Below are positions 5,826 through 11,218 of a stretch of 11,218 bases of DNA, piece after piece (the first letter of the stretch is position 1; the number at the start of each line of letters is the position of its first letter). The position numbers were made by a program, and so were the translations under genes. Under the pieces are notes generated by a model. The model worked only from the letters and a program-made list of their open reading frames with translations, was not told where the DNA came from and searched no databases. The stretch comes from an uncultured Steroidobacter sp. (GTDB taxonomy: Bacteria; Pseudomonadota; Gammaproteobacteria; Steroidobacterales; Steroidobacteraceae): the NCBI GenBank assembly GCA_946478975.1, contig CAMLEO010000239.1, positions 1-11,218 on the forward strand. Direction: 5' to 3'.

Positions 5826-6252
5826 AACTCGAGTGGGTGTGCGCCGACCCGCGATCGAGCCTCCCTGGCCACGAATCGCCGTGCGCACCTGCGCCTTCCT
5901 GCTGTTTTTCTCTGGTCTTCCTTGAAGTCCTCATCCCTGAGATGTCAGCGGTGCGCCGTGGGAGCAGCGTGCCGATGACTCCTTGAGGTTCGCGAGCTGC
6001 CAGTCCCTGGCAGTGTGCATCCGTGCCTGCGCGCCCCTCGATCCAAACAGCGCCTCGCCGCCCTGGCAAAACTGCTGTTCCTGATAGATAAAGCGACAAA
6101 CGGGGCGTTTCACCCTCGCAGCAACGGATGTTTTACTGAAAATTTTTCAAGTTATGGAACATGGCGGTTTCTGCCGACTTCTTTACCCTACGGCGGGTGT
6201 CCGTTAAGCTCACCCGTCTTTTTCCCTTTTCTCCCAGCGGGTTATCTGCAAA
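5826..6252 (+). other. Gene-free stretch before ugd
   Basis: About 430 bases without a gene I can support. Short open frames on both strands show no family motifs and no ribosome sites. Visible structure: a perfect 7-bp inverted repeat CTGCCAG/CTGGCAG with a 3-base spacer (5997-6013); AAACG/CGTTT with a 3-base spacer (6098-6110); an AT-rich patch at about 6131-6160 with a TTTACT (6132-6137) that may hold the ugd promoter; and the terminator-like element at 6192-6223. The lower coding order and loss of recognisable protein sequence fit an intergenic or decayed region. Confidence 0.6.
6192..6229 (+). terminator. Terminator-like hairpin (possible attenuator) in the ugd leader
   Basis: GGCGGGTG (6192-6199) pairs with CACCCGTC (6211-6218), 8 bp with one GU, over an 11-base loop. 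TTTTT (6219-6223) and then CCCTTTT follow. This has the form of an intrinsic terminator, yet it ends only about 30 bases before the ugd ATG. That is too close for a full promoter in between, so transcription reaching ugd probably reads through it. A GGCGGT at 6163-6168, upstream, partly resembles the ops/JUMPstart element that recruits RfaH. Confidence 0.5.
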
Positions 6253-7581
6253 ATGCGATTGACTATTTTCGGCTCCGGTTACGTGGGCCTCGTCACCGGC
6301 GCTTGTCTTGCGGAAGTGGGCAACAACGTGCTCTGCGTTGATGTCGACGAGCGCAAGGTGGAAATGCTCAAGCGCGGCGAGTCGCCGATTTATGAACCGG
6401 GCCTCGACGAGCTGTTGCGCAAGAACCTGGAAGCCGGTCGTCTCAAATTCACTACGGACGCCGTCGAAGGCGTGAAGCACGGCTTGTTTCAGTTCATCGC
6501 CGTCGGCACGCCGCCCGATGAGGACGGCTCGGCCGACCTGAAATATGTCCTGGCGGTGGCGGAGACCATCGGCAAGAACATCGGCGAGTACCGCGTGGTC
6601 GTTACCAAATCAACGGTGCCTGTGGGCACGGCGGACAAGGTGAAGGCCAAGATCGTCAGTACTTTGGCGGCGCGCGGCGCGCAGGTGGAGTTCGACGTGG
6701 TGTCGAATCCGGAATTCCTGAAAGAAGGCGCGGCCATCAACGATTTCATGAAGCCCGACCGCATCGTCGTCGGCACCGACAATCCGCGCACGGCCGAGCT
6801 GCTGAAGGCGCTGTACGACCCGTTCACCCGCAACCGCGAGCGCATGATCGTAATGGATGTGCGATCGTCGGAGCTCACCAAGTACGCCGCGAACGCCATG
6901 CTCGCGACCAAGATCAGCTTCATGAACGAGCTGGCCAACCTGGCCGAGCGCATGGGCGCGGACATCGAGCGAGTGCGCCAGGGCATCGGCTCCGACCCGC
7001 GCATCGGCTATCACTTCATTTATCCGGGCATGGGCTATGGCGGCTCGTGCTTCCCCAAAGACGTGCAGGCACTGGCGCGCAGCGCTGCCGATCACAAGTT
7101 CACCGCCGAGCTGCTCAACGCCGTGGAAGCGGTCAACCGCCGTCAGAAGACAGTGCTGTTCCAGAAGATCCGCACCTTCTTCGGCGACGACCTGGCGGGC
7201 AAGACGATCGCGGTGTGGGGCCTCGCGTTCAAGCCGAACACCGATGACATGCGCGAAGCGCCGAGCCGCACGCTGCTCGAATCCTTGTGGGCGGCGGGCG
7301 CGAAAGTACGCGCCTACGATCCGGTTGCCCACGAAGAAACTCATCGCATCTACGGCGACCGCAAGGACCTGGTGCTGGCGAAGTCGGCCACCGATGCCCT
7401 GCAGGGCGCCGATGCGCTGGCGATCGTCACCGAGTGGCAGGAATTCCGCAGCCCCGATTTCGAGCTGATGGCTTCGACGCTGGCGCGCAAGGTGATTTTC
7501 GACGGCCGCAATCTGTACGACCCTGCCTTCGTGAAGCGGTTTGGCTTGAAATATTTCGCCATCGGGCGAGGTGACAACTAA
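6253..7581 (+). CDS. ugd: UDP-glucose 6-dehydrogenase
   Basis: The enzyme oxidises UDP-glucose twice with NAD to UDP-glucuronate in the cytoplasm, feeding acidic polysaccharides. At 442 residues it has the length of bacterial Ugd/TuaD proteins. Domain order: N-terminal NAD fold with [15 protein letters not shown] (7-21) and the acidic end of strand two (VDVDERK, 29-35); [13 protein letters not shown] (84-96); KSTVPVGT (119-126); SNPEFLKEG (151-159, with Glu154); the central dimer helix with [20 protein letters not shown] (207-226, Lys210 and Asn214); [10 protein letters not shown] (261-270) with the catalytic Cys266 and Asp270; then the C-terminal UDP-binding domain with [17 protein letters not shown]. 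All expected catalytic residues are present. The ribosome site is weak (AGCGGG about ten bases upstream). Its stop shares one base with the manC start, so the genes form an operon. UDP-ManNAc or UDP-GlcNAc dehydrogenases are related, but the motifs favour UDP-glucose. Confidence 0.93.
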   Translation: MRLTIFGSGYVGLVTGACLAEVGNNVLCVDVDERKVEMLKRGESPIYEPGLDELLRKNLEAGRLKFTTDAVEGVKHGLFQFIAVGTPPDEDGSADLKYVLAVAETIGKNIGEYRVVVTKSTVPVGTADKVKAKIVSTLAARGAQVEFDVVSNPEFLKEGAAINDFMKPDRIVVGTDNPRTAELLKALYDPFTRNRERMIVMDVRSSELTKYAANAMLATKISFMNELANLAERMGADIERVRQGIGSDPRIGYHFIYPGMGYGGSCFPKDVQALARSAADHKFTAELLNAVEAVNRRQKTVLFQKIRTFFGDDLAGKTIAVWGLAFKPNTDDMREAPSRTLLESLWAAGAKVRAYDPVAHEETHRIYGDRKDLVLAKSATDALQGADALAIVTEWQEFRSPDFELMASTLARKVIFDGRNLYDPAFVKRFGLKYFAIGRGDN

Positions 7582-9041
7582 TGTTGATTCCGGTGATTCT
7601 TTCCGGCGGCTCGGGCACGCGCCTGTGGCCGCTGTCACGCGAGCTGTATCCCAAGCAGCTGCTGCCGCTGGTAGGCAAGGGCACGATGTTGCAGGAGACG
7701 CTGGCGCGAGTCGCTGGTGTCGAAGGTTTGGGCGCGCCGGTCGTGGTGTGCAATGAAAGCCATCGCTTCCTGGTTGCCGAGCAGATCCTCGAAGCCGGCA
7801 TCAAGCCGCAGGCCATCGTATTGGAACCGGTCGGGCGTAACACCGCGCCGGCCGTTGCGGTCGCGGCCATGGCCGCAGTATCGGATGTGCCAGCGAATGC
7901 CTCGAAGGAGGATTCCGATCCGCTGTTGCTGATTCTTCCGGCGGATCACGTGATTCGCGACGTGCAGGCGTTTCGCGCCGCGCTCGAAGTCGGCCGCAAG
8001 GCGGCGCTGGAAGGCAAGCTGGTGACGTTCGGCGTGGTGCCGAACAAGCCCGAGACTGGCTACGGTTACATCCGTCGCGCCGAAGGGCAGGGGCCGACTT
8101 ATCCGATCGCGCAGTTCGTCGAAAAGCCCGACCTCGCGACGGCGAAAAAATACGTCGAGTCGAAGGAATATTTCTGGAACAGCGGCATGTTCCTGTTCCG
8201 TGCCTCGGTCGTGCTGGAGGAATTGCGCGAGCTGGCGCCGAAAATTTACGAAGCGTGTACTGCTTCGATCACCTCGGCCAAGCGCGATCTCGATTTCACC
8301 CGTTTGCCGGCCAAGGAGTTCGGCGCCTGTCCGAGCGATTCCTTCGACTATGCCGTGATGGAAAAAACCAAGCATGGTGCAGTGGTGCCGCTGGATGCTG
8401 GTTGGAGCGACGTCGGCTCCTGGTCGGCGTTGCATGAGGCGATTCCCGCGGATCAAGACGGCAATGTCGCACTCGGCGACGTGCTGACCGCCGATTCGCA
8501 CGGTTGTTATCTGCAATCGACCAGCCGCCTGGTGGCCGCGGTCGGGCTGCAGGATCACGTTGTGGTGGAAACCAAGGACGCGGTGCTGGTCGCGCCCAAG
8601 CATCGGGTGCAGGACGTGAAGGAGCTGGTGAACCAGCTCAAGAAGCAGGGCCGTTACGAAACTTCATTGCATCGGGAAGTGTTTCGTCCCTGGGGCAGCT
8701 ACGACAGCATCGATTCCGGCGCGCGTTTCCAGGTGAAGCGCCTGGTCGTTAAGCCGGGTGCGTCGATGTCCTTGCAGCTGCATCACCATCGCGCCGAACA
8801 TTGGATCGTGGTGGCAGGCACGGCGAGAATCACGCGAGGCGACGAAACTTTCCTGCTGGAGGAGAACCAGTCGACTTACATTCCGCTCGGCACCCGGCAC
8901 CGCATCGAGAACCCCGGCAAGATTCCGCTGCACATCATCGAAGTGCAGTCCGGCACTTACCTGGGCGAGGACGACATCGTGCGCTTCGAGGATCGTTACG
9001 GCCGCGACCAGAGCGGCGAGCCCAGCGATCGCAGCCGCTAG
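7581..9041 (+). CDS. manC: Bifunctional mannose-1-phosphate guanylyltransferase / mannose-6-phosphate isomerase (type II)
   Basis: The protein makes GDP-mannose from mannose-1-phosphate and GTP, and interconverts fructose-6-phosphate and mannose-6-phosphate. Its 486 residues match AlgA/XanB/ManC. The N-terminal nucleotidyltransferase domain begins with LSGGSGTRLWPLSRE (7-21) and PKQLLPL, followed by EPVGRNTAPA, LPADHVI, FVEKPD, FWNSGMFLFR, SFDYAVME and WSDVGSW. The C-terminal cupin isomerase domain starts near residue 365 with FRPWGSYDSID and has QLHHHRAEHWIVV (399-411, metal ligands among His401-403 and His407), then GTRHRIENPG. Both active sites look complete. The start ATG overlaps the ugd stop (TAATG) and is served by a very strong GAGGTGA (7568-7574) six bases upstream, so it should be translated well and coupled to ugd. 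With manB downstream it completes fructose-6-phosphate to GDP-mannose. Confidence 0.94.
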   Translation: MLIPVILSGGSGTRLWPLSRELYPKQLLPLVGKGTMLQETLARVAGVEGLGAPVVVCNESHRFLVAEQILEAGIKPQAIVLEPVGRNTAPAVAVAAMAAVSDVPANASKEDSDPLLLILPADHVIRDVQAFRAALEVGRKAALEGKLVTFGVVPNKPETGYGYIRRAEGQGPTYPIAQFVEKPDLATAKKYVESKEYFWNSGMFLFRASVVLEELRELAPKIYEACTASITSAKRDLDFTRLPAKEFGACPSDSFDYAVMEKTKHGAVVPLDAGWSDVGSWSALHEAIPADQDGNVALGDVLTADSHGCYLQSTSRLVAAVGLQDHVVVETKDAVLVAPKHRVQDVKELVNQLKKQGRYETSLHREVFRPWGSYDSIDSGARFQVKRLVVKPGASMSLQLHHHRAEHWIVVAGTARITRGDETFLLEENQSTYIPLGTRHRIENPGKIPLHIIEVQSGTYLGEDDIVRFEDRYGRDQSGEPSDRSR

Positions 9042-9090
9042 CCCCTGAAGCCTAACAAGGCTCCCAAAAAACAGCATCGAATCGAACTTA

Positions 9091-9095
9091 GAGGA
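9091..9095 (+). promoter_or_regulatory. Ribosome-binding site of manB
   Basis: GAGGA lies nine bases before the ATG at 9105. The 63-base manC-manB gap has no terminator with a T-run and no clear promoter, so the two genes are probably on one mRNA. A small AGCCT/AGGCT inverted repeat lies between them. Confidence 0.6.
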
Positions 9096-9104
9096 CGAGC
9101 GCTC

Positions 9105-10481
9105 ATGTCTGCCCCCCAGGCTTCTCCCATCGTCGGCTTCAAGGCTTACGATTACCGCGGCCGCATTCCGACCGAGCTCAATCCCGACGTTGCCTATCGC
9201 ATCGGCCGCGCGTACGCAGAGTTCCTCAAGCCCAAGAAAGTGATCGTGGGACGTGATATTCGCAAGTCCAGCGCCGAGCTGTGCGAAGCGTTGACGCGCG
9301 GCTTGCTGGATTCGGGTGTGGATGTGTTCGACATCGGCCTGTGCGGCACCGAAGTCGTGTACTTCGCAACTTTCAACGAAGGCATGGACGGCGGCGTGAT
9401 GGTGACGGCGAGTCACAATCCGCCGGACTACAACGGCATGAAGTTCGTGCGCCAGCAGTCTCGCCCGATCAGCGGCGACACGGGTTTGAAAGACATCCAG
9501 AAGCTTGCCGAGGCGAATGTTTATACCGCGCCGTCGCGCAAGGGCACGCGCACCGAGATCGACATCAGCAAGAAATATATCGAGCACCTGCTGTCGTACC
9601 TGGATCGTTCCAAGCTGAAGCCGCTGAAGATCGTCGTCAACGCCGGCAACGGCGGCGCCGGCATGATCGTCGATCAGCTGGAGAAGCACCTGCCGTTCCA
9701 GTTCATCAAGATCAATCACAATCCCGACGGCAGCTTCCCGAACGGCGTGCCGAATCCCATGCTGGAGCAGAACCGCGTCGCGACCATCGAAGCGATCCGC
9801 AAGCACAAAGCGGACTGCGGCGTGGCCTGGGACGGCGACTACGACCGATGTTTCCTGTTCGACGAGAACGGCGGTTTCATCGAGGGTTATTACATCGTCG
9901 GCCTGCTCGCGTCGGTGTTCCTGAAGCAGGAGCAGGGCGCGCGCATCGTGCACGACCCGCGGCTCACCTGGGCGACCACGGACATGGTCGAGTCGCTCGG
10001 CGGCAAGACGGTGATGTCGAAGTCCGGTCATGCGTTCATGAAAGATGTGATGCGCCAGGCCGATGCGGCATACGGCGGCGAAATGAGCGCGCATCACTAT
10101 TTCCGCCGCTTCGGTTACTGCGACAGCGGCCAGGTTCCGTGGCTGCTGGTGGCGCAGCTGATGTCCGAAAGCGGCAAAACACTGTCGTCGCTGGTCGGCG
10201 AGCGTATCGCGAAGTTTCCCGCCAGCGGCGAGATCAATCGCAAAGTCGCCGATGCGAAAGCGACCATCGCGCGCGTCCAGGAGCGTTATCAGCCGGGAGC
10301 GAAGTCGGTGGACTTCACCGACGGCCTTTCGATCGAGTTCGCGGACTGGCGCTTCAACCTGCGTTCATCGAACACCGAGCCGCTGATCCGTTTGAACGTG
10401 GAAAGCCGCGGCAACGAAGCGCTGATGCGTTCCAAGACGGCCGAGCTGCTGCAGCTCATCGGTGGCGAAGAAGCGCATTGA
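9105..10481 (+). CDS. manB: Phosphomannomutase, CpsG/ManB type (possible phosphoglucomutase activity)
   Basis: This enzyme converts mannose-6-phosphate to mannose-1-phosphate, the substrate of the preceding ManC. Its 458 residues match E. coli CpsG (about 456). The four alpha-D-phosphohexomutase domains are marked by FKAYDYRGRIPTELN (12-26) at the N-terminus; VMVTASHNPPDYNGMKF with the phospho-Ser103; WDGDYDRCF with metal-binding Asp243, Asp245 and Asp247; GEMSAHHYFRRFGYCDSG, the sugar-recognition loop (GEMSAHH); and RSSNTEPLIRLNVESRG, the phosphate-binding loop. Every expected site is present. The wording of the motifs is closer to CpsG than to Pseudomonas AlgC, but dual mannose/glucose activity is common in this superfamily and cannot be excluded. 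It is the last metabolic gene in the window. Confidence 0.93.
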   Translation: MSAPQASPIVGFKAYDYRGRIPTELNPDVAYRIGRAYAEFLKPKKVIVGRDIRKSSAELCEALTRGLLDSGVDVFDIGLCGTEVVYFATFNEGMDGGVMVTASHNPPDYNGMKFVRQQSRPISGDTGLKDIQKLAEANVYTAPSRKGTRTEIDISKKYIEHLLSYLDRSKLKPLKIVVNAGNGGAGMIVDQLEKHLPFQFIKINHNPDGSFPNGVPNPMLEQNRVATIEAIRKHKADCGVAWDGDYDRCFLFDENGGFIEGYYIVGLLASVFLKQEQGARIVHDPRLTWATTDMVESLGGKTVMSKSGHAFMKDVMRQADAAYGGEMSAHHYFRRFGYCDSGQVPWLLVAQLMSESGKTLSSLVGERIAKFPASGEINRKVADAKATIARVQERYQPGAKSVDFTDGLSIEFADWRFNLRSSNTEPLIRLNVESRGNEALMRSKTAELLQLIGGEEAH

Positions 10482-10545
10482 ACGTGCGATAGCGGGCTTT
10501 CCCGGCTTGCTGCGGGACCCTCCATTACGAGACGATGTTTGAATC

Positions 10546-10564
10546 GCGTACCGGGCCGGTACGC
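10546..10564. repeat. 19-bp near-perfect palindrome upstream of the response regulator
   Basis: GCGTACCGG and CCGGTACGC flank a single central G. As DNA it is a fully symmetric 9+1+9 site, as a dimeric regulator would bind. As RNA it could fold into a 7-8 bp hairpin. It lies 64 bases before the response regulator start in a 146-base gap. The symmetry is certain, the role unknown. It has no T-run, so it is a poor terminator for manB. Confidence 0.5.
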
Positions 10565-10627
10565 ATAGAACGTCGAATTCGATGGGGGATCCCGGCCCGC
10601 TATTTTTCACCGTTGCCAGGGGCAGCA

Positions 10628-11074
10628 ATGAGCGAGCGCTATATCCTGCTGGTCGAGGACAATCCGGACGACGAGGAACTGACGCTGCTCAGCCTGCGCA
10701 AGAACAATCTGGCGCATGACATCGTGGTGGTGCGCGATGGCGTGGAGGCGATCGAGTTTCTGTTCGGCACCGGCCAGTACGCCGGCCGCGACATTTCCCA
10801 GGCACCGACGGTGATTCTGCTGGATCTGAAGCTGCCGAAGCTCGACGGGCTGGGTGTGCTCAAGCGCCTGCGCGCCGACGACCGGACGCGCAATCTACCG
10901 GTCGTGGTGCTGACATCTTCCAGCCAGGATGCGGACGTGCTCGCGAGCTACAACCTCGGCGCCAACAGTTATGTGCGCAAGCCGGTGGAGTTCGGGGCTT
11001 TCGTCGAGGCGGTGAGCAGCCTCGGCCTGTACTGGGTGCTGCTGAATCGCCCGCCGCCGGTACCCGTTGTTTAG
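10628..11074 (+). CDS. Stand-alone response regulator receiver protein, Rcp1-like
   Basis: This 148-residue single-domain receiver has no output domain. Conserved residues are the acidic pocket VEDNPDD (Asp11 and neighbours), the phosphoacceptor Asp66 in VILLDLKLPKLDG, the switch Thr96/Ser97 in VVLTSS, and Lys118 in YVRKPVEF. The DNPDDEELTLLSLRK start, the longer region before the phosphorylation site and the KPVEF ending resemble the Rcp1 group that partners phytochromes and other histidine kinases. AGGGG at 10618-10622, five bases before ATG 10628, decides the start; an in-frame ATG at 10535 would add 31 unrelated residues and run through the palindrome. No kinase is nearby, so the partner is unknown. 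It may pass phosphate in a relay or act by protein contact. A link to the polysaccharide genes rests only on closeness. Confidence 0.88.
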   Translation: MSERYILLVEDNPDDEELTLLSLRKNNLAHDIVVVRDGVEAIEFLFGTGQYAGRDISQAPTVILLDLKLPKLDGLGVLKRLRADDRTRNLPVVVLTSSSQDADVLASYNLGANSYVRKPVEFGAFVEAVSSLGLYWVLLNRPPPVPVV

Positions 11075-11097
11075 TGTTGAATGACTCGATGCCGGCG

Positions 11098-11126
11098 TTG
11101 ACCGGCCCGGTCTGTCTCCCTAAACT
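11098..11126 (+). promoter_or_regulatory. Sigma-70 promoter of tRNA-Val
   Basis: TTGACC (11098-11103) and TAAACT (11121-11126) are separated by exactly 17 bp. Each matches at least four of six consensus bases. A GC-rich discriminator (ACGCGC) follows, as in stable-RNA promoters under stringent control. The predicted start is near 11133, about 31 bases before the tRNA. Confidence 0.7.
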
Positions 11127-11163
11127 ACGCGCCCCTTCGGACTCCCGGAGGGCCCGACAGTAC

Positions 11164-11218
11164 GGGCGGTTAGCTCAGCGGTAGAGCACTGCTTTCACAC
11201 GGCAGGGGTCACAGGTTC
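11164..11218 (+). tRNA. tRNA-Val, anticodon CAC (3' end cut off)
   Basis: The cloverleaf reads as acceptor GGGCGGT (11164-11170), TA, D-stem GCTC/GAGC (11173-11176, 11184-11187), anticodon stem CTGCT/GGCAG (11189-11193, 11201-11205, one GU at the loop), loop TTCACAC with anticodon CAC at 11196-11198, variable loop, then T-stem ACAGG and TTC at the window edge. CAC reads the valine codon GTG, and the acceptor start fits bacterial tRNA-Val. The 3' half of the T-arm, the acceptor 3' strand and CCA lie outside the window. Confidence 0.93.

Noticed and set aside
6001..6020. Sigma-54-type promoter suggested by CTGGCAGTGTGCA
   Set aside because: The GG and GC elements are six bases apart, not the ten required.
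6015..6341. 108-codon frame overlapping the start of ugd
   Set aside because: No motif, no ribosome site, and it enters ugd in the wrong frame through a terminator-like hairpin.
6610..7638. 342-codon minus-strand frame, with similar ones at 7635-8603 and 9281-10492 (plus)
   Set aside because: All are shadows of ugd, manC or manB, rich in Arg, Ala and His, without motifs.
8664..10097. 477-codon open frame on the minus strand
   Set aside because: It lies antisense to manC and manB, whose frames have full catalytic motifs. Its translation has no family motif; long antisense frames are common in GC-rich coding DNA.
10535..10627. Longer response regulator starting at ATG 10535
   Set aside because: The added residues run through the palindrome and are not receiver-like; ATG 10628 has AGGGG and starts directly at the first strand of the domain.
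1..11218. CRISPR arrays, insertion sequences, integrases or prophage genes
   Set aside because: No regularly spaced repeats, no transposase or integrase motifs, and no terminal inverted repeats of insertion-sequence type were seen.

Overview
The window is a GC-rich, densely coded stretch from a Gram-negative bacterium. Its proteins resemble those of gammaproteobacteria (a Xanthomonadales or Steroidobacter-like lineage is my guess, low confidence). It is part of a surface-polysaccharide (O-antigen, capsule or exopolysaccharide) locus. All genes lie on the plus strand and most are nucleotide-sugar synthesis enzymes. No glycosyltransferase, flippase, polymerase or export gene is in the window, so the polymer itself cannot be named.

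Layout. 1-1468: the 3' end of a WbjB/FnlA-type UDP-GlcNAc 4,6-dehydratase overlapping a WbjD/FnlC-type 2-epimerase (UDP-L-FucNAc route). 1469-1696: intergenic region with a weak terminator candidate, a promoter candidate and a leader. 1697-2800: a WecA-family polyprenyl-phosphate sugar-1-phosphate transferase, the membrane step that starts glycan assembly. 2801-2922: two hairpins. 2923-4845: a long, membrane-anchored WbpM/PglF-type UDP-GlcNAc 4,6-dehydratase. 4846-5147: a non-coding region with four abutting stem-loops (4956-5062), the last an intrinsic terminator. 5148-5787: a VapBC-like toxin-antitoxin pair, followed by a strong hairpin. 5788-6252: gene-free, ending in a terminator-like hairpin just before ugd. 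6253-10481: ugd, manC and manB, giving UDP-glucuronate and GDP-mannose. 10628-11074: a stand-alone Rcp1-type response regulator. 11164 to the end: a tRNA-Val(CAC), cut by the window edge, with a clear sigma-70 promoter.

How they fit together. The enzymes predict a pool of UDP-L-FucNAc (if the missing reductase is elsewhere), a 4-keto-6-deoxy UDP-GlcNAc derivative for D-QuiNAc, D-FucNAc or a related amino sugar, UDP-GlcA and GDP-Man. WecA would load the first sugar phosphate on undecaprenyl phosphate.

The window is mostly ordinary polysaccharide biosynthesis. The less ordinary material is in the gaps: a compact structured, GGA-rich RNA candidate; a wecA leader with an ACAAGGA core at its ribosome site, which together raise a testable CsrA/RsmA hypothesis; a terminator-like element about 30 bases before ugd; and a toxin-antitoxin module bracketed by two 13-bp hairpins.
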